Below are positions 10,683-22,983 of a stretch of 64,000 nucleotides of DNA, piece after piece. The DNA is from Papaver somniferum (lineage: Eukaryota; Streptophyta; Magnoliopsida; Ranunculales; Papaveraceae). A model generated the notes under the pieces. It had not been told where the DNA came from. It did no database searches and saw only the letters and a program-made list of their open reading frames with translations. The number at the start of each line of letters is the position of its first letter. Position 1 is the stretch's first letter. Both the position numbers and the translations under genes were made by a program. The DNA is taken from assembly GCF_003573695.1 (NCBI RefSeq), contig NC_039366.1, positions 163,746,770 through 163,810,769 on the forward strand, read 5' to 3'.

Positions 10683-13107
10683 CTTTAGCCACTCGTTATT
10701 CTCCATTCTGGAAGTAGAAACCAAGATCTTTGTCACATTCATAGCAGTAACATATTTAGAATGATCGCATTTCGTCCTAGTCTCATCAAAATAACTCTTA
10801 TACGTACTAAGTGTTTCATCCTGACCTCCAATTTCATTTACCCTATCCAGGAAATATACAAGCGGAGATTCACAAGGGTCATCCTTAACGGGCCTGACAT
10901 TAAACGTAAACATGTTTTCGCTCCAAGTTCTCCACGTTCGAAAAGTTTGTAAAGGAGTGCACAACTCCTTTGCAGATAGCAGATAAGGATATATCTGCAC
11001 CGTATATCCCCATGAAATAGATACCGACCAATTCCGTTTCAAGTCATAGCATACACTTTGTTGTAATGTTCTGGACGGATCCATGTCATATGCATCCATC
11101 AGCATCTTAATCGAATCCAACCGTGTGTTGTTTGAAAATAACGGTTCCACTAAATCGAGATGGTGTAGAGACACTAGAGGTGCCACTGGATGTGCGGCTA
11201 ACAGTCCATACGGGTCACCTCGTATATCAATCTGTAAATAAGCAAACATAATACAGGTTTAGTCGTCAAGCATGGTCAAAAAAGCATTTTCACTTTGGGA
11301 GAAACAGAATAACTTGCTTTCATAGTCGTTATGGTGTTTCTATTGAATGAATCATTCATATCAACAACATCAACGATGACGATTAACCAGAAGTAGTCGA
11401 AATTCTACAATTATGGGAAGATCAATGGCTAATAGAGGTAATGGTTCATATCAACAACATCAACGATGACGATTAACCAGAAATAGTCGAAATTCTACAG
11501 TTACGGGAAGATCAATTAATAGAGATAATCGTGATAACGATGGATTGCACAAATTACTCCCCTCCGGGACATGTTACTCTTAATGAAGAAGAGAATTCAA
11601 ATGGCAGAATATTATTTCAAATGCCATGTTTCAAATATTTGTTTCATCCACGAAACAAGATATATGTATTTTATCATTGTTTTCATCTTTGATGTACTTG
11701 ATCAGGATGTATTGGTTCTTGTTATATTAATGAAATCAAGATGTTTCTTTCAAAAAAAATAATAATAATAAATAACGTGCTTTTGCTAGGCCCAGGTGTG
11801 CTTATTGCCTTAGCGGGAATAGTGAAAGGGTGCATGGGACAATCAACATAGCTAACATCAAAAGACTGGCCGTCACACCCCAACCCCATGCACGACGAAC
11901 GTGCATTTTTGTTTGAAAAATGCATGTGAGGCTGAGTTTCATGCCTAATGGCAAAATGTAACTCTGACGTGTTTTAAGGTGCACAGATTTCAATTATGGC
12001 CAACACCGAACACTTGTCGTAATATGGACACTTGCCGAAACAAGAAACAAAGTAAAGAAAAACAAGTAAACAGAAAATCTGAAAAAAGAAGCAAAGAAAA
12101 TAAAGAGAAAATAAAGAGAAATGTACCTGATGGAAGCCAACTTCTCTAGTAAGAGGAACACCAATATCAGCTATACAAGAAGATATCCTTTCATCTGAAC
12201 CATACAAATTCGGGTACCTGTTAATGCAATCATCTAAATTCTGAGCTAATTCAAACGCTAATCTATAACTAATAGCGAAACCACCACCACCAAATGCCAT
12301 ATTATACGAATGCAAAACATCTTGTTCGACGCTTTCTGAATTACTACCAATGTAATACATCTGATTATGATCATATTTTGATAAAACACTGATTAGATTT
12401 TCAGTGAAAAATATCGTATCATCATCTCCTAATACAAACCACCTCACATTCTTTAACCCGAGTTTAAAGCTTTCTAAAACGATTCTAGCGATTCGAACAG
12501 CTGAGTTTGATCCAAAATTTGAACAGTTTTCTGATACTTTATATGGTGGAGATTCTATCAACCATGAATCGGGTTTTTCATCTAACCATACGTATCCACG
12601 AGTAATGTTTTGTTTCCACCATAACTCTGTATAATGACGACGATTTTCCCATGTTTTTACTGATCCACCGATTCCGAATAAAATGTGCGAGATGTTTGTT
12701 TTCTCACTGTAATCTTCTTCTTCCCCTCCACCTCCTCCTCCTCCTCCTTGTAACGCAGTGTTAGGATTGTGGGAGACTTGGGAATTCTTAATTCCCTGAT
12801 TACAATCCGAGTATTCGATTCTGAGCCAATGAAATTGGTCGGAAACATGAGTGAAGGAAAGAAGTACTGCAACTGAAGCTAGAAGTGTAAACATTAAAAT
12901 GAACCATTTTAGAAAAACAGATATAAATACTCTGTTTTTCTCTGTTGGTAACATTTCTATACAAAATACTTGTAAACTGAAGAGATGGGTGATTTCTTTC
13001 GGTACAAAAAAAATATTGTTTTTTTTTATCTTCACCTTAAGAAACTCTCTAACCTCTAATGGTGGTTCAGGTTTTTTGATTGTTCTCTCACCTCTGTTAA
13101 TCAGCAT
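10683..13107 (-). CDS. DUF604 / fringe-like beta-1,3-glycosyltransferase family protein
   Basis: A Golgi-type type II membrane glycosyltransferase of the plant DUF604 family; the acceptor is unknown for most members. Exon 1 is 13107-12127 (327 codons), the intron 12126-11232 (GTACAT...TTTACAG, phase 0), exon 2 11231-10683 (183 codons). Visible features: hydrophobic anchor at residues ~61-85, Gly8 plus Glu/Asp linker ~121-132, ILFGIGGS ~142, metal-binding-type GDDD at 227-230, GGGGFAIS ~273, then in exon 2 DIRGDPYGLLAAHP, RTLQQSVCYD, WGYTVQIYP, TFRTWRTWS and DPCE, all typical of DUF604. The start could instead be the Met at codon 52 (12954), closer to the anchor. Exon 2 ends at a possible donor (CTAAAG/GTATGC); reading through gives a stop at 10638. 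The usual C-terminal Cys-rich end was not found, so the gene may be truncated or its last exon lies elsewhere. No stops or frameshifts: the best host-gene candidate here. Confidence 0.85.
11355..11516. repeat. Intronic duplication, 72-bp units
   Basis: Units 11355-11426 and 11445-11516 are nearly identical (three differences seen), separated by 18 bp, within the glycosyltransferase intron. Further on, 11570-11770 ends TTTC plus a short A run and (AAT)n, like a decayed retroposon tail, but no target duplication was found. Confidence 0.8.
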
Positions 13108-13926
13108 CTAGTGTCGAAAGGTTATTCATGGTACCAACCGAAGGCACTGTATTTGAGAAGAAGTGAAGTACAGTAGGTTTTTTCAGGTTTTTTCTGAAGT
13201 TTGAACCTTAATGGATTTCCTCAATGGGAGTGTCTCTGTTTTAACTTTGCTAAAAATGATATGCTCAAGATGCAATTACTTCCTTGTCCCCTTATAAACC
13301 TAAAAACTCTTATAACGACCACTAAAAAGAATGTGACGTTTAGTTATTCTGGGGAGTTCAGTACAATTGGTAAACTCCAAAAATGGCATTGTAGTAGACC
13401 ATCCAAAAGTGTCAGGGTTCTAAGGTCGACTGATTACAGGAAAATGTACACGTAGAGGATCGTGTAGGTCTCTTTCTCCCTTCCATGTGTAGTGCAGTAG
13501 AGACAAACAAGTGTTGAGGATCTATGAACGTCCACTCAAACTAAAGATTGGAGTTTCTCGGGCGGTCGACCAGAATTTGTTGTTTTTATCATTAATCGAA
13601 TCGATCATGTGTTGCGAACTTGTGATCACTCATTTCCATACCAAACTTTCATTCCATTGAGCGAGGGAAACGTCAAATTCCAAATAGCAATTGGTAAAAC
13701 TATCTGAACCCTCAATGAGGGCATCAAATTTACTCAAAAAGAAAAAGAAAAAGAAAAAGTTATGGAAAAAGAAAAAGTAGGGAAAAATGTTGGACAAAGT
13801 TGTCGCATGAGAATAGTGTATGACATAAGCACATTGTTATATGCCACGACGTTTTGATATACAATGAACACTGTGATGTAAAATTGTAGTTGCCGCCATA
13901 TTACAGTCATGTTATTACACTTGATA
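13108..13926. other. Intergenic, with an (A5G)n microsatellite
   Basis: No gene is recognised. 13735-13778 is an AAAAAG microsatellite interrupted by TTATGG. The stretch lies upstream of the glycosyltransferase start (read on the minus strand) and should contain its promoter, but no clear TATA box stood out. Confidence 0.5.
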
Positions 13927-13984
13927 CTTTTTTTTAATGCAAACAACTACTTCATTTAAGCCATAATTCTTGCTAACCTTCCTT

Positions 13985-16584
13985 TCATCCCTTATCATAT
14001 TTTCAATTTCTTTAGGGATGTTACACCAAAAATTAAAGGAGGAATTGTTAGCTCTAGCTTTGTTAGTAACTGAATAGGCTATTTTATTAGCTGATCTTTT
14101 TACATGACTGACAACAGAAAACCAAACGAAAGTAGCTAAATGTCTTATTTAATCTACATACCCTTGATTCATCCAGTGAACCATTGAATTGGCATTTTTG
14201 ATAGGACTAACTACATTCTAACAGTCTGATTCATAGATAATGTTTTGTAACTTCATTTCCTTGGCTGATAATATAGTGCGTTTCATGGCCAAGCACTCCG
14301 CCTGCTCCGGTCTAATCCTCCATTGAAGTGTCTGCCCCTGATACCTCTGGTTGTACCTGCAAAATCTCTGATTATTAGACCAATCCCAATATTCTTAGTA
14401 AAGTGATCAAATGAGGCATCAATATTCACTTTTAGATGATTATTCGGAGGAGGAGTCCAAACTTGTGAGTTCTCTGCTAAGTTCCTATTATGCTGATGCA
14501 GATTATCTGAAATGCGGTGATTGACTAGGCTCCTGATAGCATTACAAGAAAACCAACAATTCTTTTTTTTTTTTTGAAACACCTTCATGCATCTGTTTTT
14601 CCGGATATGCCAAGTTGTGCACATTAAAGTTGACATCCAATAAATAGTATCTGGATCTTCTTATTGGTTGTGAGTGAACCAGCTGGAAATCCAAGATGTT
14701 ACATCTATGCGTTGCATCTGAATGTTTGCTACATTAACATTTATAGGTAACCAAATAGATCTAGTATAATCACATTCAACAATCAAATGTTGTAAGGTTT
14801 CTTCATGTCTATCACAGTGAGGGCATTTTCTATTTATGTTTGTTTTATAGTAGCTAAGTTTTTCCCCCGCGGGAACAATGCCTCTCAAGCATCTCCATAT
14901 AAAGAGTTTCACTTTATGAGGAACTTTAGTTTTCCAAAGATTTTTCCATACTATTTTTGTGATCCTTTGAGATTGTTAGTTCCTTAAATGTATATTATAA
15001 TTCAGAGCCTTGTAAGCTGACTTGACAGTGAATTCCCCTGTTCTATTTGGTTCTCATATCATCTTATATTGTCCATGCTGAACTAGATGCATCTGAAGAA
15101 TTAAAGTTGTTATGTGTTTAAGGAAGAGATCTATAACTAATCTTGTATCCCATCTCCTGGGATTTTGAAGCATAAGGTCTGACACATGCACAATTCTGGC
15201 TGGTTCTCTATAGTTTTCATTAGGAGTTGGAGGAGTGTCCAATCCTCTAATCCACTTGTTATACCAAACTAGGGTTTTAGTTCCACACCTTACATCCCAT
15301 CTGTGGAATTTCCTAACATTCTCAAGACCTAATTCAATCCCTTTTCCAAATCCAGGATGCATGAGTTTTGGTGTTTCTACTGCAGATGTATGAAATCACA
15401 GTATGGAGAATATTTTTCCCTCATGTTTTTTACCCAGGGCTTATCAGATTCAGTACACAGCTTTCAGGCCAGTTTGGTTGTTAATGCCATGTTGTACTAA
15501 AGCAAGCCCTCCATCTTCTTTTGAAAAACAAAGAGATTCCTAAAAAGCAAACTTAATATCATTCTTCCCTTTGTGGCCCCACCAAAGTTTCCTTTGCAGA
15601 GTATCTAACTGTTGCAAGGTGTTTTTTGGTAGTCTGAAATTACTCGTATAGTGAGCAGGTATGGAGTTTAAGACTGATGAAGTAATGTTTTATCAATAAA
15701 AGCCTATTCTAGCCTGTCAAAGGCTTTTGACATGTCTAACTTAAGAGCTACTAATCCTGTTTTCTTTTTGGAACGTAAGCGGCTTGAGAGGGAGAGATAA
15801 TCTTTTCCATTAAGGGTGTCATCCTTAGGACAAGAAGCTTTGATAGGATTTTGTAGGAATAATTACATAAGCCAGTTGGCATGTAATCATTTGGAGAAAC
15901 AGGATGCTGAGATTTAGGGATCAAACATGTAATAGTTTGATTGATGTGATCTGGCATTTTCTTTGTTTTGAAGAAGCTCTGGACCATAAAAGTTATCTCA
16001 TCCCCTACAATATCCCGTTGTGATTGATAAAAGCCCACAGGGAAGCCATCTGGTCCTGGCGCACCCCAGTTAGACATGCTTTTAAGCGTATTATAAATTT
16101 CTTCTTTTGTCAGCATCATCATTAACATCTTATTATCTGTCTGAGTAATGATTGGTTGAATGAGATGAAAAGAATAATTATGGAGTTGAGGAGCAGAGGT
16201 TGTGGCTATAGAAGAGAAATGATTTGTAAGGAAATTAGTTAAATCTCCTTTTTATGGTACTATTTGCCTGAAGAATCCCTAAGAGCAGTGATATTATTTC
16301 TTGATCTTCTCCTATTAGTCATAAAATGAAAATAAGTTGTATTATTATCTACATCTCTAATACAATTGTCTCCTGATTTCTGTTGCCAGAACTCTGATTC
16401 TATTCTTTCCCAGTGACTTAGTTTGTCAACAGTATATTGAATTTGGTTGCTGGTGTCATCACTGTATGGAAGGGATTGAAGATTGGAGAGTTGATTTTTA
16501 AAATACTTAATGTGATTACTGATTTGACCAAACTCCTCCGTGTTCCATCTAGCTAAGTCTTTTCTGGTTGTGATTGGTTGTAGA
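13985..16584 (-). pseudogene. LINE ORF2, C-terminal part: reverse transcriptase, zf-RVT, RNase H
   Basis: In minus-strand order: the pre-RT linker (LARWNTEEFG, 16584-16260); RT fingers with SNWGAPGPDGFP and FYQSQ, TCLIPK and LCNYSYKILSKLL (16128-15751); a gap of degraded RT; the post-RT segment with VRKFHRWDVRCGTKTLVWYN (15362-15054); the zf-RVT motif KLFIWRCLRG...CPHCDRHEETLQHLIVEC (14912-14661); and RNase H with LKVNIDASFD and GLIIRDFAG (14636-14283), continuing in other frames to about 13985 (NFWCNIPKEI). The catalytic RT FxDD box was not located. The product would copy its own RNA at a nicked target; here it is broken many times. Confidence 0.8.
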
Positions 16585-16589
16585 AGAGT

Positions 16590-17811
16590 TGATAGACGCA
16601 TTTATGTGTCTATTTTGTTCTCAATGTTCTGTATTGTTAGACTCGATTAAGTACTTATTGTGTTATTTTGTGTTTTTGTAGATGTTTTTAGAGAAATAAG
16701 CCTTTGTGGCGAAATGAGGGCGAAATGAGCTCGAAAAGTAGTGTTTTACACCCCAGGATAATGTACCGGAGGCACCTCAGAAATGCACCGGAAGCGTCCC
16801 AGAAATGTACCGGAGGAACCCAGAAAAATTACTATTTTCACCCCAATTGCTAAAGGGACACCCGTACAGGATTAGGGGGAGGACACTTTTCTTCTCATAA
16901 TTCAAATTTCATTTTTGGCGGGAAAATATATTCTCTCCCTGGCAGATTTTCAAATTGATTTTCGATGGATTTGTGGAGAGACTAAATGGCTGGAATTAAT
17001 TGGGTCATATCTATTGAGTATAACAAGATTATTCTGAGCGTTGGAATGAGTTAAATTTGGCTAGAATCCGCTAACTTTCAGTCGAGAGTTTGGGAAGTTT
17101 TGTAGGGTACAGAATGAAGAACTCACGAGTTGCAGAGCTGCCATTTTTCTGCTGCTGCTGATGATGAAGAACACCAAGAACACGAAGAACGGACCTGCAC
17201 CAGCAGTCGTTTATCGTGGGTCGTAGGTGTGGGTCTTAGAGCTACAGTAACAATAGCACTTCTTCTGTGTCGTTCATTTTGTACGCTTTTTGTGGGTCGC
17301 ACATTCACTGTTTTATTATTTCATCTCCATTTTCATCCTTGTAAACACCCTTTGAGCAATAAATAAATATTTTGAGCGTGTTTTTATCATGATGAGCTAA
17401 ACCCAACACTAGGACGACGGAGGAGGTCGAATTTCATCCATGTGGTAATTTCATTAATTCTTTTATTTACTTTTTGCACAAATTTTAATTGAATCAAGAT
17501 TTTAAATTAATTACTTGTGATTTCATTTGATGGAGTATGCTTAGTCCTAGGGATTTTTGATATGCCATGCTTAAGAAATACAAGTAATATTTTATAAAAT
17601 CTATCTTGGAAATAAAATAGTTAATATTTGTTTTGTTTTTGAACTATAATTGCTAGAATTAATTTCTGAACCATTTGAAGAAAAAAAACGGCAGAATCTT
17701 TAGTCCCAGTACTCTTGCCCATATTGTTAATATTTTTTGTATATATTTTTATTTTTAAATCTTTACAAGTCCGAGCAACGAACTTTTACTACCACTTTCA
17801 ATACTATAACA
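16590..17811 (+). repeat. 5' LTR of the Athila-like element
   Basis: 1222 bp, ending at ACTATAACA. It differs from the 3' LTR by small indels: a repeated GCGAAATGAG near 16710 is present only here, and the 3' LTR has an extra copy of AAATTACTATTTCCACCC. ORFs 17123-17366 (both strands) recur at 22294-22530 in the 3' LTR and are LTR sequence, not genes. Confidence 0.9.
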
Positions 17812-17814
17812 AAA

Positions 17815-17832
17815 TGGCGCCGCCGATGCGGA
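17815..17832 (+). other. Primer-binding site, tRNA-Asp type
   Basis: TGGCGCCGCCGATGCGGA lies three bases after the 5' LTR end. The first eight bases match the canonical Asp site exactly; the rest has diverged. Confidence 0.75.
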
Positions 17833-18864
17833 CTTGTATATAGATTTTTTTTTCTTAGGTTTATTTTTTTTTTATTATTTGTTCCTTTTTACTTTGTTTT
17901 TTTTTTCTTTGATTTACAGGTTCGAAGTGGACCACTAAGGACTTGGAGAGGAAAAAGCTTAAAGAGAAAAGCGAAAAGAGAAGAAAAAAGGACAATTTTA
18001 GGATTTAATTTTTAATTTTTAATTTTTTTAGAGTGTGTGAGGAAAACTGTAATTTTTTTTTTATTTATTTTGGACTTTGGACTTTAAACAATTGGACTTT
18101 ATTTATTTTTTTAACCCTACGGAAGGGTATTATTAAACAAAAAAAAAATTATATAAACTGTGTGCAGGGAAGGACGACGATTACTATATCGTCTCGGCCC
18201 CTCGGGTTCGTACATGACATAGGATTCGTGGCCCGAGTCGACTTCAACGGTTCATCCCCCGTCTGGTACGGGAGGTAAGTCCATCGAAACACTCGCGAAT
18301 CTCATGTAAGCGAGTTACTGTATTCCTTAAGGTGATCATTGATTGAGGACGAATTTGGACTGTCTTTATTTTCCTAGTAAAGGGCAAGGCCTGGCCTAAA
18401 CAAGATAACGGTTCGGATTTCATCACCGCTCCCTTCTTGCCCGCTTTAGGAGAACAAAACCTAACGCGAACCCAAGCTTTCAAATCTGATTAGAAAAAGA
18501 CCTATAGGGTATCGAGCTTGTTAGGAAAATTTTTCGAAGGATATTGATTATTCTTTTAGCATACTTCGAAGTTCATGACGGTTTCTGTGAGTTGAATGCG
18601 TGACTGCGCCGCCTTGTGATAGCGGTGAGGCCTTGGGTATCAAAGCTCCACTGAGCTTCCCTCGCCTCAATTCAACTTACTTTGACTCGGATTGATTCCA
18701 GAGGGGTTTACTTAAATTGTAACGAATTCCCCTTCGAGAGATAGAAGCAAGTCTAGAAACAATCTAAGTGGAGCCATCATGCTTGTTGTTTGCTAGATTT
18801 TATAGGTTTGATTTGGTCGAGTCAGCCTTGTTTGTGATTGTGTAGAATTCCCTTGCAATTAAGA

Positions 18865-20501
18865 ATGTCGAACTGGTATGATAGAAGCCAATACAATGAT
18901 TATCGACCTGAATTTGAATATGGACATCATCCTTTTTATGACCATGTTGGGAATAGTGGTTGGGAATGCGATCCTTTGGAAGGATATGGGTCATACCCTG
19001 GTGAGACCAATTACTATCCACACATGCATCAATCTTACGAGCAAGAAGATTATAGTACTAGTTCTTCGTCTCTAGAGGATACAATCAAACTATTGAAAGT
19101 AGTCCTTTTTATGATCCCTCTGTTCCTATTCCTCCTTTAGAAGTGTCCCTCAGGGAGTTAACTGAGTCGACACGTAAGTTAGCTGAGATGAATAATGTAA
19201 TTATAGACGAAAGAACTACAATAATGAGTGAACTTTCTATAGAGGAATCCCTCAAGCTGATGGCTGAGACGAACAAAAGACTTGCTCGAAATAATCTTAA
19301 TTTCCAAAATAGTGTTTCCAATTTTACCCTTGATGTAAATAGTGAATATTTGCCTAATTTAGAGGACGAGGCTAGAATAAAAGACACTACTTATTTAGAT
19401 AAGGTTCAATCATTTTCGTACTATGATGATGAGGATAGCAGTAATGAAGAATCCGAAATATGTAGGCATAGTGATCAGGAGTCTAGTAATCCAATTTAGT
19501 TGTATAGTGATTATATTATTTCTAGTTCAAATCCAAATAATTTTTATGATTATTCACCTATTCAAAAGGACGAGGATTTGATTAGGGATACCACCGATTT
19601 AGACGATGTAGTTTTTCCTTTTGATTACGAAGCCGATAGTGGTTTAGAGGAACGGGTTCATTTCGAAAATACTGTTTTAGAGTCTAGCGACTTAGAAACA
19701 ATAGTCTTGGAAGAAGAAGATAGACCCGTAGAGATGAGTAAAGATGCACTACCTGATAATAACTTAGAAGAATCTCTTGAATATTTTAAGGACTCCGAAG
19801 ATACGGAAATTCAAGAAATAATTAGAGGTCTATCTAGAGACATTGAAAACTCTAAGTTTGGGGATGATTATCACTTCCCTAGTGCCTTACCTTTAACTCT
19901 CAGAAAGTCCCTACACTTAGGACTTGATATCTGTGCCTTGACCATTTTACAAGATTACCTTCATACTCGTTTTCCCGAGCCTAATGATGTCCATGAAGAA
20001 GTTCAGTCGTTAGAAACCCATCCTCTGGTTGATGTGGTTTGCCCAGGCTATGATCCCCAGATTGACTTTGTTTTCCCACCAAATAGTTTTCTTCCAACTG
20101 TGGGAACGTTTATATTCCAAATGTGTCGAATATTAAGTTCTGAGACTAGACCTAAATGCTTTAGGAAATTAGAATTGACACATTTGCTTAAGAATGACCA
20201 CTACTCTCACTGTGGTCAATTATGTAAGTTAAACCTGATTGACTTAGAGGATCCTCAGTTATTTAGGTTATTATTATTTTGTGATTCTAAGTTCTTATTT
20301 GAGTTTTTCCAGACTCTAGGACCTAATAATTTGGATCCAACCTATGAGGAAATGCATCTGAGGAAAATATTTTATTTAGACCCTTTCATAGAACATGAAC
20401 CGCAATTAGCGATAGTTTTCAGGAAACTAGGTAAGGGCATGCTATTCTTGTCCTTTCTTGGTTCACTGCAGTTTCCTATGGTCAGCTCTATTTGGTTTTG
20501 A
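18865..20501 (+). pseudogene. Internal ORF of the Athila-like element (gag position, unknown family)
   Basis: A single ancestral ORF of about 540 codons starting MSNWYDRSQYND at 18865. It is broken by a one-base frameshift near 19080 (after LEDT) and by a TAG at 19497-19499, where CAG would continue the frame (NPI-stop-LYSDY). The N-terminus is rich in Tyr, His and Gly. The middle is acidic, with ELTESTRKLAEMNN and a probable coiled coil. The C-terminal 200 residues are hydrophobic-patterned (FPSALPLTLRKSLHLGLDI, FRKLGKGMLFLSFL). No zinc knuckle, protease, RT or integrase motif is present. By position it may stand for a gag; I do not recognise the family. Confidence 0.6.
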
Positions 20502-21744
20502 AGACCCACAGTTATTTCGACTGTTACTTTATGGTTCGAGTTGACCAATCCTTTTCTAAGTCTGGCTGAAGACTTTAAACTTAGAACTTCTTGGGAGGTA
20601 TCCCATGCTCATGCAACACGGTAATATCTTTCCTTAACTCTTTCGCTTCAAATGGTAACAGTTTCTCCTTGTTCATGCTTTTAGTTTCATCTTTAGAACA
20701 TTGAGGACAATGTTAGATTTAAGTTTGGGGGTATGGGAGAAACTATTTAGTTGCAATAAATAAACTCCAGAGCCTAGAAATTTATGCGTATTGAGGTAGG
20801 CACTAACTAATCTAAGTGGATGGAAGCATGTTGGTTGTAGGAGTTGAAGAACCAATCTGATTAGATGGAAACATCTAGAAGAGTCTATTCATAAAAGCAC
20901 AGAGCTCAGGTGTTAGAAATAACATGATAGTTTCACAATATCTCGTTGAGTCCTTTTCACTTCTGTTTTTATTTTTTCTTTTTAAATATGTTTCTAAGTG
21001 ATTTGGTGGATCTCACGATTCAAGTTTTTACCAATGCTAGGGTGAATTAGAGTGATTGAGATACCATGAAAACAAAAAGTTAAAAAAAAAAAAGTTGAAA
21101 AAAAAATAAAAAAAAATTGAGACCAGACCATTTGACCAAAAGGAATAAATTCAATAAAGTCGACCACTGGTACCCTTGTATATGCCAGTTGTGTTGACCT
21201 AGAGTTAGGTTATCGACCACTGGTACCCTTGTATATGCCAGTGTGTTGATATTAGTCAGACTAGTATCTCAATCCATTAGGATAGGTTCATTTTGGCGGA
21301 GGCCTTCAGATAGATATGGGAAACGCCGTTCACTTAGTAAACATCAAAACCATCTATGTTTTTCTATATCCATCTTCTTGATCTATCCATATGATTAGTT
21401 TGACTCCGAATATGATGTCCATAGTGCAACTATCTGAGTAGAGCTCTGTCACTTATATATGAATTTTAGTATGCTTGAGTGCAAACTCGTGTACATCAAT
21501 TGGAATTTCGCATCAGGGGTACTTCCTCTTGTAGTCAATAAGTATGCCAACCAAGGAGATTCTTTAGTGCCTTCCAAGGTTCGTTGTAGATAGTTAGGGT
21601 CTGGAGTAAAGGTTTTGTGGGTACACCTCTGGTAAACCCTCCGGAGACAACACTCCGCCACTAGGGCTACCTAGGGGTTCAAATGATTTTCCTTTCTAGA
21701 ATAAATTTGCTCGAGGACTAGCAAATAATAAGTTTGGGGGTATT
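20502..21744 (+). other. Non-coding 3' interior of the Athila-like element
   Basis: Contains TTGAGGACAATGTTAGATTTAA with AAGTTTGGGGGTA at ~20727, A-rich tracts, and a 30-bp direct repeat (CGACCACTGGTACCCTTG core) at 21160-21189 and 21213-21242. The final polypurine tract AGTTTGGGGG is at 21731-21740, four bases before the 3' LTR. Confidence 0.7.
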
Positions 21745-22978
21745 TGATAGATGCATTTATGTGTCTATTTTTTTCTCAATGTTCTGTATTGTTAGACTCG
21801 ATTAAGTACTTATTGTGTTATTTTGTGTTTTTGTAGATGTTTTTAGAGAAATAAGCCTTTGCGGCGAAATGAGCTCGAAAAGTAGTGTTTTACACCCCAG
21901 GATAATGTACTGGAGGCACCTCAGAAATGCACCGGAAGCGTCCCAGAAATGTACCGGAGGAACCCAGAAAAATTACTATTTCCACCCAAAAATTACTATT
22001 TCCACCCCAATTGCTAAAGGGACACCCGTACAGGATTAGGGGGAGGACACTTTTCTTCTCATAATTCAAATTTCATTTTTGGCGGGAAAATATATTCTCT
22101 CCCAGGCAGATTTTCAAATTGATTTTCGATGGATTTGTGGAGGACTAAATGGCTGGAATTAATTGGGTCATATCTATTGAGTATAACAAGATTATTCTGA
22201 GCGTTGGAATGAGTTAAATTTGGCTAAAATCCGCTAACTTTCAGTCGAGAGTTTGGGGAAGTTTTGGAGGCTACAGAATGAAGAACTCACGAGTTGCAGA
22301 GCTGCCATTTTTCTACTGCTGTTGCTGATGAAGAACACCAAGAACACGAAGAACGGACCTGCACCAACAGTCGTTTATCGTGGTTCGTAGGTGTGGGTCT
22401 TAGAGCTACAGTAACAATAGCACTTCTTCTGTGTCGTTCATTTTGGACGCTTTATGTGGGTCGCACATTCACTGTTTTATTATTTCATCTCCATTTTCAT
22501 CCTTGTAAACACCCTTTGAGCAATAAATAAATATTTTGAGCGTGTTTTTATCATGATGAACTAAACCCAACACTGGGACGGCGGAGGAGGTCGAATTTCA
22601 TCCATGTGGTAATTTCATTAATTCCTTTATTTACTTTTTGCACAAATTTTAACTGAATTAAGATCTTAAAATAATTACTTGTGATTTTATTTGATGGAGT
22701 ATGCTTAGTCCTAGGGATTTTTGATATGCCATGCTTAAGAAATACAAGTAATATTTTATAAAATATATCTTGGCAATAAACTAGAGTTAATATTTGTTTT
22801 GTTTTTGAACTATAATTGCTAGAATTAATTTCTGGACCATTTGAAGAAAAAAAAACGGCCGAATCTTTAGTCCAAGTACTCTTGCCCATATTGTTAATAT
22901 TTTTTGTATATATTTTTATTTTGAAATCTTTACAAGTCCGACCAACGAACTTTTACTACCACTTTCAACATTATAACA
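21745..22978 (+). repeat. 3' LTR of the Athila-like element
   Basis: 1234 bp, TGATAGATGC...TTATAACA, highly similar to 16590-17811. It is followed directly by the AGAGT target duplication. Confidence 0.9.
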
Positions 22979-22983
22979 AGAGT

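Larger units (their letters stand above)
16590..22978 (+). mobile_element. Athila-like non-autonomous Gypsy retrotransposon, complete
   Basis: The 6389-bp element has 5' LTR 16590-17811, 3' LTR 21745-22978, and perfect 5-bp target duplications AGAGT at 16585-16589 and 22979-22983. LTRs start TGATAGA and end TATAACA. The primer site TGGCGCCG... at 17815 is tRNA-Asp-like, and AAGTTTGGGGGTA polypurine tracts occur at about 20727 and 21731; both are typical of the Athila branch. The 3.9-kb interior has one broken ORF and no reverse transcriptase or integrase. It sits in the endonuclease part of the LINE, so it is younger than the LINE. Confidence 0.9.

Noticed and set aside
11570..11770. LINE/SINE tail in the glycosyltransferase intron
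   Set aside because: Only an A-rich (AAT)n end was visible; no coding remnant or target duplication.
17123..17366. Paired ORFs on both strands (also 22294-22530)
   Set aside because: Present once in each LTR of the Athila-like element; LTR sequence only.
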